Source: a virus. Taken from it: 30,798 nucleotides of DNA. A model generated the notes under the pieces. It searched no databases. It worked only from the letters and a program-made list of their open reading frames with translations, and was not told where the DNA came from. Positions 11,801 through 17,438 of this stretch are shown in pieces. The DNA lies in IMG/VR virus record IMGVR_UViG_3300037087_000136, positions 1 through 30,798 of that record, one strand, 5' to 3'. A program made the position numbers and the translations under genes. How positions within the stretch are numbered: the stretch's first letter is position 1; every line of letters begins with the position of its first letter.

Positions 11801-13600
11801 CGCGCTACTCTCACCTACCTGAGCGGCCATTTGCGCGGCCTGAACATGGAGACCAGGTCCAGTGTTACTGCGGTTGGCCTTGATGAAGTCGCGTATTGCG
11901 TCGCTGTCTGCTTGCGGACCTGTCCCGCCGCGAGTGAACCAACCGACGTGCCTGTTCATTTCGGCACGCTTCTGCCACTTATTGCTCTGTGCCTCAGTAG
12001 TACCAAGCCACCGATTACTGCGCGACCACGTACTAGTAGTTACGTCGGCACCCCACTCAGGCTGCGCCCGCCACAGGTTAGCCTGCTGGTTGACGAGGTC
12101 CATCGCCTCCAGGTGCATGTCCTGCCCACCGCGCGCCAGCTTACCACTTCGGTTGCCGTGCTCCAAGCCACGGCTGTCTATTAGCGTACTGGCATGGCGG
12201 TACGCATCATACAACTTATCTGGCGGCAAAAGGTAGGCGTTACGGATGAACCTCTCCGCTACGCGCTTCTGGCGGTCCAGACCGAGGATTGTCTTATCGG
12301 GAAGATCACCAGGTGTCGCCTCTGCCGGCGTATTGCTGAACGTATGCCCGAGACCCTGCCACTCATAGCCGTACTCAGGGCGTTTGCCTCCTGACATTAG
12401 GCGCTTGCCGCGCACCAGAGCGTTTGACGCTTGATATCGCGTTGACTCCCTAAGCTGCCCCATTGCGGAGTTGCGGTAGTCCCAGGCAGATTCGACGGCT
12501 GGGGCCATCAGGGCTGCTAACGCATACTTCGAGGCAAACTGGCCTTGTGCCTGCCGCACATCACGCTTGATGATTTTGGAGTAGATGTCATTGTTTGGAG
12601 TATCAGCTGGTGGTTCAGGATACCGCCTACCCAGCATCATCCCGAGATAGTTCGGCCCGGCGCCTTGATTGTCGGGGTGCGTCGAGAAGAGCAGGTGGTT
12701 CAGCTGATAGAGCGAACGTTCAGAGTTGGTGAAGCCAGAAGGCTGCATGTTGTGCGCGCGAGCGAGGCCAGCCACCTTCCTGGTATTGAAGCCAAGAACG
12801 TCCCAAGGCAGCGAACCTACGTCGAACTGCGGCAGGCGCGATACTGCTGCGCCTGGAGGTCGCGCTGAATGGGGGGCAATCTTGGAGATGTCTGCCGCTA
12901 GTTGGCTGACGTTGCGTCCGACCATGATGTCGGACATCTCAGCTAGGCGGCGTAGAGGCGCCCCGGCAATACCTGAGACGTGGCTGGCGGCGGCCGTAGT
13001 CCGCCACGACCCGGTATCACGCGGCGCGCGCTCCTGCCCGGAGTACGCGCCAACTATGCGCCTCGCCTGTCCCGTTGCGCGATCTACCTCGACCACGGCC
13101 GCACTCATGTGTGAGACTTGGCCGTTTATCTTCTTGGTCGCAACAGTAAAGACGTTGAACGTCTTGCCGATGTTGTCGAAGGCCAGGCGCACGTCTGTCG
13201 CGGCCTTGTTCATCAGTTTTGCAACCTGTGTGGCCTGAGCTTGAAAGGCATTGGCCATCGCCGGGTTGACCATGCCGCCGCTCATCTGGTCGCGGCGCGT
13301 GACGACAGACTGCGCGATCTGTGAAAGGCGCTCTGTGGGGTGGCGGGCTATCTGCTTGCGAACGTGCTCAATGATGGGCCTGATGCTAGTGGCACCGGTA
13401 CGCGCGGCCAAGCTGCCGAGAGCGTCGTCCGCCTGTCCGAGTTGCTCACTGATTTGTCTGGAAGAATAGCCGCGTGTGAAGGCCTTCCGTATTAGGCTGT
13501 AGAAGCGGGCGTCAGTCTTCGCCAGGGTAAAGTTCAGGCTCTCCCCCGACTCACTTGCATTTTTCGTTAACTTAAGGACGTCCTCTACGATTTGGGCCAT
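5870..13600 (-). CDS. Tape measure protein
   Basis: 2576 aa, the largest gene, between the tail chaperone locus and the distal tail genes, which is diagnostic for the tape measure. It scaffolds tail tube polymerisation and sets tail length, then is thought to exit ahead of DNA. The sequence is mostly Ala/Gln/Glu/Lys-rich helix. Near residues 973-1004 is a Gly-rich linker (GGAGGGGGGRRG and SRGGGG). It is followed by a tape-measure-type core (AQDLAAVSGSDAMETIQRLM, then GYTRQLHMMGLQVTSAQV). Hydrophobic stretches lie near 1243-1288 (PPVALTVGAAALVSGGAYAL) and 2362-2407 (FGPAGFAVAAGLAIAAGAT), typical membrane-active segments. The C-terminus (NNYYSVNVPVHAIDSKDLM) matches the usual tape measure tail. 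Start: ATG preceded by GGAGACGGAAG. The start overlaps the chaperone extension by 29 bases. No peptidase or lytic motif was recognised. Confidence 0.95.
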   Translation of the reverse strand: MAQIVEDVLKLTKNASESGESLNFTLAKTDARFYSLIRKAFTRGYSSRQISEQLGQADDALGSLAARTGATSIRPIIEHVRKQIARHPTERLSQIAQSVVTRRDQMSGGMVNPAMANAFQAQATQVAKLMNKAATDVRLAFDNIGKTFNVFTVATKKINGQVSHMSAAVVEVDRATGQARRIVGAYSGQERAPRDTGSWRTTAAASHVSGIAGAPLRRLAEMSDIMVGRNVSQLAADISKIAPHSARPPGAAVSRLPQFDVGSLPWDVLGFNTRKVAGLARAHNMQPSGFTNSERSLYQLNHLLFSTHPDNQGAGPNYLGMMLGRRYPEPPADTPNNDIYSKIIKRDVRQAQGQFASKYALAALMAPAVESAWDYRNSAMGQLRESTRYQASNALVRGKRLMSGGKRPEYGYEWQGLGHTFSNTPAEATPGDLPDKTILGLDRQKRVAERFIRNAYLLPPDKLYDAYRHASTLIDSRGLEHGNRSGKLARGGQDMHLEAMDLVNQQANLWRAQPEWGADVTTSTWSRSNRWLGTTEAQSNKWQKRAEMNRHVGWFTRGGTGPQADSDAIRDFIKANRSNTGPGLHVQAAQMAAQVGESSALYTPLTRIMEASRLASYKQKQGRLLAASTVGAMSDTSASEAYPSFASRMRSRFGAGTGSQRGSAPYDFLNPLSGIGSRIRSWFGSRHNVTGGGVDYDAMAADPNFVLPEATTLRGSIGKAALDRKLAKLASTLDQATQSFEKLRDSTIPTTRARQESALGVRSTGLDLWRTRRGADIQSRYNTTYGNLGKKAFDAEESLQLAEDATLARLYTSKGYKKIKDPIRQYKVQEAVLQNMPVKARLRAIRADYAYRSAGLIDPEEVSKLQGVYADRLVEARFISGRARPGEAQAYRSQLLNYGVLSGMTPAQEKARAEGRLGADFNVKQAAINAKRDEQQAAAWEKRTAAEEKLGRLKSTTEQQKVGLKSDYLKKAAIAAEGGAGGGGGGRRGVLASLFTGSRGGGGSMQSMYGWGMSAAALAGVDSELRNIIKDSAVYAARTQMMEFATRRMAEAAGLSTDKVDEQVSSLKNLNITTQAAHSVVQKLMMVQVDLSKSTGLVHVAQDLAAVSGSDAMETIQRLMSAVVTGYTRQLHMMGLQVTSAQVMHDLRIKRKAAGQKGEPTPSEIRNAMVDRIMSEDAKFSGTYERSMLTAGGQYAYLGKEVQETKNVLGRQYLPVMSRVMQMARGGLSYIREHPEGSADAISGLTAAGAGLGTAATLQLGGLMLGVAPPVALTVGAAALVSGGAYALLSQDRTKATMSVGNEQIARMASERRSIMGAASGGKTTLTEGSVVVQNGRVWESRGGKLVGGVDQHTVEGQNALGYAANERESRRDQLDSIAEDYNRRKDAAAGFRRGFAPGASWQRRAASAFTGAWAILRGPLWGGVGDLARQGSLSDVQDMAVKTGGVFSQQDIVSRSAELAASASYRQNPNENLGLVNASARDAAIFASVFQQAQQTAVALEEKYNPMTSGATKRAMRLPGAPLENLISSYNIDMAQIDDAETQGQGLMKKALDIVKPGDWDTLKAADVITPQTDKNKGAFNPTLVQFVRDMAATGIPTTGTIGEMRTIFEDKLKGFKGTRENRREELALAKESLRRQGLQKLTSIRVSSAIDQLRPLAVTNSDQEQSNMAMMEYYYTMAGAQKNFRVRSEGMGLSTDEELQAESSAAAAKYRSDAITSPLTARNQARYSALMSAGSFASEQMARLAMSAPGQSGAAGLQGAYDARLAFINTLPAEKDRIDATQKLNEQFLDSQRQYAEDQIRDAASAGLDVFTSGVSARADASGLAMRGVSDHTRALMGIAMQSASARTNVRQGAIVQIGMLPDTASSETWGSRLDSVGKATNAKLKQIDVQQALDKVKEAANFREVQERRLITLYGSEYDELSKIAQLKAVTTAESAAADYNNYQERLKYIDKEAKARDASGTNEDVKQEAAEQKRQANAAYLQTMLARQQEDAQSVRGAAGDVIDIVTRRSYNKTHQLKDLGITMMRDTAKQIGGNIAAEVWKLTGPTLDKIIRVVLPQGPQGHPNWLGRIVGGTHLEDKHLDEIAAMEKTAAGERKIAEQKGQASLNDATTELDATKKSLDALDTDTKALDTDLRRLLNWLGMSAVGSVAAGVGNIFSNSGSILSNGGFLGRMLQTGGAASGNSIMGVSPQARVSSSISYGDIVPTSSPSSMYTALPMLGGFLGQIMQAGKVGGTPPAAYMFDSGTSSSSGDGGSVDNTAYSALPGVGGSVGNWPGTDIPQSPADTSTPIQYPDGSTAPVTGGSPGSTGSGPIGATQGALGQAARFLGTHGKQLGNGLVAAGGAMQAYSGFKHGGAKGDLSGAAGVLMTGAGIAAMFGPAGFAVAAGLAIAAGATDLISALVGNSPQKRQEQIANYMTSWKFNAPTQASVLSSTNGMQLAYSARTGMAATTPYAAYPVALQQTQYGQTPSKTWSNPNVPEWYTIPGRQSPNYPTYGPGNYPATSPSTVSPGAIPTSGVGGTNNYYSVNVPVHAIDSKDLMARSGDFARAIKKELYSGSDLSLGIQNAIFGPA

Positions 13601-13967
13601 CTTCCGTCTCCATTATTTTGTCAGCTAGGAGTTTTTCCTCAGACATGAGGACGAAGGCGTCCACTACTTTGGCCGGCCACTTAGACATATCGCCGCCGTA
13701 AGGCGATGCGCCAAATTGCGCCATCACTGACGCACGGGCGAAAAAGTCAACCAGCCCAGTGGACTGGACTGATATCAATGATACAGGGCACTCGTTCGAC
13801 GCGGTGCCGAATATTAAACGGGAGGTCCCGCCCTTGGTGGTATACTTCGCTTCCCAAGATGCGGGGCGCCCCTCGTCGACTAGTTGAGCAAAGAACTTCC
13901 GGCAGTTGCGTCCTCGCCAGAGGCCTTTTTTCGGCAGATGCCGCAGTTGAAGAGCTCGGAGGTCCAT
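13572..13967 (-). CDS. Tail assembly chaperone, frameshift-made C-terminal extension (gpT-like)
   Basis: This frame is open from an ATG at 13967, but that ATG lacks a convincing ribosome site. The frame is more likely entered by frameshift, joining at 13925 and adding 117 residues to the upstream product. The extension starts GLWRGRNCRKFFAQLVDEGR and ends EDGPNRRGRP, overlapping the tape measure start by 29 bases. Position between tail tube and tape measure is that of lambda G/GT, where a longer fusion product bridges tube subunits to the tape measure. Entry is possible by -1 from the intermediate frame at the A_AAA_AAG site (13925-13931), or by +1/-2 straight from the upstream frame at the same A6 run. 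With start 14484 the double-shift product is 304 aa; with start 14418 it is 282 aa. I recognise no domain beyond the context. Confidence 0.65.
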   Translation of the reverse strand: MDLRALQLRHLPKKGLWRGRNCRKFFAQLVDEGRPASWEAKYTTKGGTSRLIFGTASNECPVSLISVQSTGLVDFFARASVMAQFGASPYGGDMSKWPAKVVDAFVLMSEEKLLADKIMETEDGPNRRGRP

Positions 13968-14484
13968 CCGCCACCACGCCAGAAGTGGTAGGCGATTCGG
14001 AGTTTTTTCTTTCGGCGCCGTCCAATTCGGCTTCCACCTGAATCGCGCGGTAGATCTCCTTGAATAGGGCGGACGGCCACTTCTTCCAGTCGTCCTTGGT
14101 CAAGGGGATGTCGTTTTCACTCACCAGGCCTTCGAGCGACTTCAGGCCCCACTGAATCCAGGTCGGCTGAATCTCATCGAGCTGAAGTGCGTCCAGCTTC
14201 GTGTTCAGGCCAACCCACTTCGCCATGTCGCGAACGTCTTCAGCCACCTGCGATAGGGCTTGCAGCTCCTGAAACAGGTCACGCTCGCGTGAGGCTACCT
14301 CAGCGAGGGCGGCACGCAGATCAGAGCGTCGGCCCTCCGTCATCTTGAAGAGGTGAGCCACCACTCCGGGGCACACTTCTGACTCGAACTTTCTTGACGT
14401 AATAAACTTATAAGCCATTCCCGAACCGCTCTTCTTTCTGCACCCATAGGCGCCACTGCATCTAATACGATTGATTCGGGCCAT
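13747..14484 (-). CDS. Tail assembly chaperone (gpG-like), zero frame
   Basis: 245 aa from ATG 14484, or 223 aa from the in-frame ATG at 14418 (MAYKFITSRK). Neither has a strong Shine-Dalgarno; 14484 leaves only a 16-base gap to the tail tube gene, 14418 leaves 82. Residues about 23-160 (numbered from 14484) are convincingly protein-like: MTEGRRSDLRAALAEVASRE, then a helical part with TWIQWGLKSLEGL and PSALFKEIYRAIQVEAEL. After the A_AAA_AAC heptamer at 14002-14008 the frame becomes Ser/Thr/Pro-rich and then arginine-rich and shadow-like, down to a stop at 13747, while other frames look coded. Location directly after the tail tube and before the tape measure gives the chaperone assignment. 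The short form probably coats the tape measure during assembly, as known for lambda gpG. Whether the product ending at 13747 is really used is uncertain. Confidence 0.7.
   Translation of the reverse strand: MARINRIRCSGAYGCRKKSGSGMAYKFITSRKFESEVCPGVVAHLFKMTEGRRSDLRAALAEVASRERDLFQELQALSQVAEDVRDMAKWVGLNTKLDALQLDEIQPTWIQWGLKSLEGLVSENDIPLTKDDWKKWPSALFKEIYRAIQVEAELDGAERKNSESPTTSGVVADGPPSSSTAASAEKRPLARTQLPEVLCSTSRRGAPRILGSEVYHQGRDLPFNIRHRVERVPCIIDISPVHWAG
13925..13931 (-). other. Candidate -1 slippery heptamer 2 (A_AAA_AAG)
   Basis: Minus-strand AAAAAAG, read in the intermediate frame as CGA-AAA-AAG, is the same heptamer as the efficient E. coli dnaX site. A -1 slip enters the frame ending at 13572. 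In the zero frame the same run reads GAA-AAA-AGG, so a +1 slip of the AAA tRNA before an AGG codon would also reach that frame directly. Only a weak 4-bp stem (CCTC/GAGG) follows. Confidence 0.6.
13971..13991 (-). other. RNA hairpin downstream of slippery site 1
   Basis: On the minus strand CTACCAC pairs with GTGGTGG around a 7-nt loop TTCTGGC (7 bp including one G-U). It begins 10 nt after the first slippery heptamer, where frameshift stimulators usually sit. No Shine-Dalgarno-like stimulator is evident upstream. Confidence 0.45.
14002..14008 (-). other. Candidate -1 slippery heptamer 1 (A_AAA_AAC)
   Basis: Minus-strand AAAAAAC read in the zero frame as AGA-AAA-AAC, an exact X_XXY_YYZ heptamer. 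A -1 slip moves ribosomes into a frame that stays open to a TAG at 13880 and reads LRIAYHFWRGGGWTSELFNC. A 7-bp hairpin starts 10 nt downstream, a spacing common for stimulators. Shift efficiency cannot be judged from sequence. Confidence 0.6.
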
Positions 14485-14500
14485 CCGTCAGCCGCCAAGC

Positions 14501-15790
14501 TTACGCGATGACCATCGAGAACTCATCCTTGACTGCCAGCGTCGTCGCCGTGGCCACGCTGTCGCCGAACCCCACGTCGAAGCTGATCTGACCATCGCCA
14601 AGAGCGTGCGACGCCAGGTACACGTTCTTCACGATGAACACGAACGTGCTCCCGACGGCCGTGCCAATGTTCATCACCATGTCGATCGGCGTCTTGCTGT
14701 CTCCCCACGCCTTCAGCTGCGTGACCTGAGTGGAGTCGTCGTCGTACACGTTGAAGGTCGCGGAGACCGTGCGAACGTCACCTTCGGTAGACGTACCGTA
14801 GTAGCTGCCGAACGTATCCCTCTTGATGACGTTACCGGTTGCGATCGTGATCGTTGCTCCTCGAACGCCCGTGAACGTCGAGGCGCCAGTCGAGAAGGTC
14901 GCGGCCGTCGTCGAACCGACTGACTGCCCGGCCGTGAACCGGCCAGTAAAGCCTGGGATGATCGACCCGTTGGTGACTGGCGCTGCGGGCTCCGTCGGGA
15001 AGGCGGTCAAGCCGCCCTTCTGGTAGGCATCGCTGTTGGCGAAGTCCGCACTCCGCAGAGTCCAGAGACCCTCGCCGCTCGCCGTAAACGTTGCTACGTC
15101 CTGATTCAACGAGAAGGTGGCGTTGGCGGTGATGCAGCTGTGTGCGACCCGCTGGTCGAGGGTGGATGGGCTGCGGAAGGACCATAGCGTGAACTGCGAA
15201 ACGGTGTCGATGAAGCTGTACGTCAACTTTACGCGGCTGACCACGCCACCCGAACCGGCGCTGCTACCAGTACCGTCCGACCCGACTAAAGTCAGTGACG
15301 TTCCGCCGCCAGCATAGGCCAGCCATACGCCGTTGGCGTTCAAGTTTGTCAGGTGGCCAGAAACCGCCACAACTTCAAATGAAGAAGTAGTAATGCCGTG
15401 AGCCGCAGTAGCTAACACGATTGGGGCGGCGGCCGTCGAACTCGTGATTGCAGCCGTCCCAGCGCCAACAGCCGCAGTTTGGCCAAAGATCGAAGAGAAG
15501 ATTGGGTCAGCATCCGGCGGTGTACCCGCCGTCCCGTTGGAGACCATGGATAGGTCGATGTTCCACGTACAGCCCTTGCGCCCAACGCCGACGCCCTCCC
15601 TCGATCGCGTGCCGGTCTTATCAGGACGCTCGAGAAGACCGACAGCATTCGAAAGTTCCATTCGGATGAAGCGGCACGCGTTGGCGTTTCCCACTGTGGC
15701 GGTGCCGCTCACATTGGGTATCGTCCCAAACACAGGCTGCGCCTGAACGTACGCCCGCTCTAGGCGCGAAAATGAAGCATTAGCACTCAT
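14501..15790 (-). CDS. Major tail (tube) protein with inserted beta domain
   Basis: 429 aa. ATG 15790 follows GGGGAGAG, which overlaps the previous stop codon. The order (terminator candidate, tube, chaperone with frameshift, tape measure) and the Ser/Thr/Gly-rich beta sequence fit the polymerising tube subunit that surrounds the DNA channel. The N-terminus (residues 1-100, MSANASFSRLERAYVQAQPV) and C-terminus (about 200-429, with VSATFNVYDDDSTQ and TPIDMVMNIGTAVGSTFVFI) look like the tube fold. In between, near 107-190, is a repeat-like insert containing HGITTSSFEVVAVSGHLTNL. That resembles the short HG(I/L)TTGD...VSG...NG modules common in phage tail proteins (FCCH-like beta domains). At about 430 aa the protein is long for a tube subunit, and the insert accounts for part of this. 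It could decorate the tube surface, which is inference. Confidence 0.85.
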   Translation of the reverse strand: MSANASFSRLERAYVQAQPVFGTIPNVSGTATVGNANACRFIRMELSNAVGLLERPDKTGTRSREGVGVGRKGCTWNIDLSMVSNGTAGTPPDADPIFSSIFGQTAAVGAGTAAITSSTAAAPIVLATAAHGITTSSFEVVAVSGHLTNLNANGVWLAYAGGGTSLTLVGSDGTGSSAGSGGVVSRVKLTYSFIDTVSQFTLWSFRSPSTLDQRVAHSCITANATFSLNQDVATFTASGEGLWTLRSADFANSDAYQKGGLTAFPTEPAAPVTNGSIIPGFTGRFTAGQSVGSTTAATFSTGASTFTGVRGATITIATGNVIKRDTFGSYYGTSTEGDVRTVSATFNVYDDDSTQVTQLKAWGDSKTPIDMVMNIGTAVGSTFVFIVKNVYLASHALGDGQISFDVGFGDSVATATTLAVKDEFSMVIA

Positions 15791-15791
15791 G

Positions 15792-16316
15792 TTATCTCTC
15801 CCCGGCGGCTATGGCCGCATTTACAGGAAAACCACCTTTGAGGGCGGCCACCACCTTCTCACACTCTGTCTGCGCATCGTTCAACTTCGACTCAAACGAG
15901 GCTGATGGAAAGATGCGTTCGCCGAATGGTCCGTAGTCCGACAACTCTTTCTGCGTGAAGCCAACCTTCTGAAACTTTGATTCTACAACGAATTTTCCGC
16001 CGCCAAGCAGCACGTCACGGAAGATGCTCTCCGGAAATGTCGCGCGTTGCCCAACGGTGTCAAACTCGACGTCTCCCACGACGGAACACCCGCTACCAAC
16101 AAAGCGACACGCAATCACAGAGACCAATCCTCCTATCGCGATTGTATCTCGCGAATATATCTCGGGGCCAACGATGTTGCCTTCCAGAGACGCTATCCCT
16201 GCTGAACTTGAAATAACATCGAGAAGGCTATCTTCTGTATGAAGTTCAAGCCACCCATCCGCAGTGGTCCGCGCTTCCCACGTATTTGACCATTGTACAT
16301 GATGCCGGGAGACCAC
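15792..16316 (-). CDS. Hypothetical protein in neck/tail module
   Basis: Up to 174 aa if started at the GTG at 16316, which overlaps the upstream gene by 124 bases and has no clear ribosome site. A better-supported start may be the GTG at 16118 (residue 67), about 10 nt after AGGAGG, giving 108 aa. CTG or ATT starts nearer 16195 cannot be excluded. The part downstream of 16193 is clearly coded: FVGSGCSVVGDVEFDTVGQR, then GGGKFVVESKFQKVGFTQKE, and a helical C-terminus (SKLNDAQTECEKVVAALKGG). I do not recognise the family. Its slot between tail terminator candidate and tail tube suggests a tail completion or tube-associated role, but that rests on position only. Confidence 0.6.
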   Translation of the reverse strand: MVSRHHVQWSNTWEARTTADGWLELHTEDSLLDVISSSAGIASLEGNIVGPEIYSRDTIAIGGLVSVIACRFVGSGCSVVGDVEFDTVGQRATFPESIFRDVLLGGGKFVVESKFQKVGFTQKELSDYGPFGERIFPSASFESKLNDAQTECEKVVAALKGGFPVNAAIAAGER

Positions 16317-16720
16317 ACCTGGTTCGTCGCTCGGTTTATCACGTCAATGACCGTCGACTCAAAACAATTGAGGTACGACTCAAAGCTATGCACCCCGCCG
16401 CGCTGGCTCCAGGACATATTTACCTCAAGGACGCAGTGCACGTCGCCAGCAAATTTTCTAAATTTCTCAGTGTTGCTGTTGAGACTCTCCAGTACGTACA
16501 ACACCAGCATGGGATAGCAGAATACCCCGGTCTTCTGCATATCCTCTGGATCCAATTGCCCAAGAAAGAAGTTCTTAGACGTAACCAGCCAATCAATTTG
16601 GCCAAATGGGGGCAACCCCATGGTGGAGGCAACCTGCGCCAGCGTGGCGTTGAAGCCGTCTGCAGCCGCCAGCTTGCTTAGTACGTCATCTTCAATAGTT
16701 TGCGACGGTGAGACTATCAT
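16193..16720 (-). CDS. Tail terminator / tail completion protein candidate
   Basis: 175 aa from ATG 16720, chosen because AGAGGTAAAGTC precedes it and overlaps the upstream stop. A longer frame to 16855 would run 130 bases into the neighbour. The protein starts MIVSPSQTIEDDVLSKLAAA. The centre is mixed (SFESYLNCFESTVIDVINRA) and the C-terminal half carries MYNGQIRGKRGPLRMGGLNF followed by FSMLFQVQ, a pattern I associate with tail terminator proteins that cap the tube and join it to the head. It sits between head-side genes and the tail tube gene, which is where terminators map. The family match is from memory of motif style, so a different neck protein is possible. Confidence 0.6.
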   Translation of the reverse strand: MIVSPSQTIEDDVLSKLAAADGFNATLAQVASTMGLPPFGQIDWLVTSKNFFLGQLDPEDMQKTGVFCYPMLVLYVLESLNSNTEKFRKFAGDVHCVLEVNMSWSQRGGVHSFESYLNCFESTVIDVINRATNQVWSPGIMYNGQIRGKRGPLRMGGLNFIQKIAFSMLFQVQQG

Positions 16721-16724
16721 GACT

Positions 16725-17438
16725 TTACCTCTCTGCCGCCAACCACCAGTGCTGACAGCCGTACCCGCCACCACCCTGGTGAAAAATTGCCGGAGCAGGA
16801 GATGGTCCTCCGACAATATGAGCACAAGCATCTCTCGTTGTGTCGGGACCGACATAGTAGTGCGGAGCCCTGATATGTGTAGAAGAGTGCATAGCAGAAA
16901 GTACGCGAGTCAACCCGAAAAATTGATCGCGCACTGTCGTCAACCTCAGCTGCTGATTGAATGAGGTATGCACGCCATCAATAAAGTCGCCAAAGCGAGG
17001 CGCACTAGTCGCTGACATAATAGCCCTTGAGGCGTCGAGCTTTAACTTCTCGACGAACAGGTTGACTTCGTCACCAGCAGACATAACGCGAGCCAGAGCC
17101 GGTCCCTTCCAAAAAGATGAATCAACAGGTAATCCTGCAGCCGCCACAATCTTCGCCACGTAGTCTATGACAATAGTCATGTCGAACATTAAGGTAGTCG
17201 GCATAGCCTCGCTGGCCAATGCTCCTGCCACGCGCCTCGTCACTGTAGCAAGTAGGGCTGTATTATGCCGCGTCTGTGCGACACGACCTTGGCGTATCAC
17301 CAAGCTCGACAGAAATGCAACGGCGTCTGCTTGAATCTGCTCAGTTGTGACGCTAACACGTGTGACGAAGTTCTCAGATAGAACTGTGAGTTCTTCCCTA
17401 TGCGCGACTATGGCTGCGGCCACATTGTCGGGAAGCAC
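16725..17438 (-). CDS. MuF-like minor head protein
   Basis: 237 aa from a GTG at 17438 that shares one base with the upstream TAG. AGAGGTCC lies just before. Residues 1-180 are mainly helical with no clear signature. The C-terminus has the pattern of MuF-related head morphogenesis proteins: YYVGPDTTRDAC at 194-205, then GGGGYGCQHWW at 222-232, matching the D-x-x-T-R-x-x-C ... G-G-Y-x-C-x-H-x-W layout seen near the neck of many siphophages. Such proteins are minor capsid components needed for head assembly, and some are ejected with DNA. Here the gene is well separated from the portal, whereas MuF genes often follow the portal, so the assignment rests on the C-terminal motif. Confidence 0.6.
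   Translation of the reverse strand: MLPDNVAAAIVAHREELTVLSENFVTRVSVTTEQIQADAVAFLSSLVIRQGRVAQTRHNTALLATVTRRVAGALASEAMPTTLMFDMTIVIDYVAKIVAAAGLPVDSSFWKGPALARVMSAGDEVNLFVEKLKLDASRAIMSATSAPRFGDFIDGVHTSFNQQLRLTTVRDQFFGLTRVLSAMHSSTHIRAPHYYVGPDTTRDACAHIVGGPSPAPAIFHQGGGGYGCQHWWLAAER

Noticed and set aside
12726-13238. 170-aa plus-strand open frame opposite the tape measure gene
   Set aside because: Arg/Pro/Ser-rich shadow text, no initiation signal, fully inside a long minus-strand gene.
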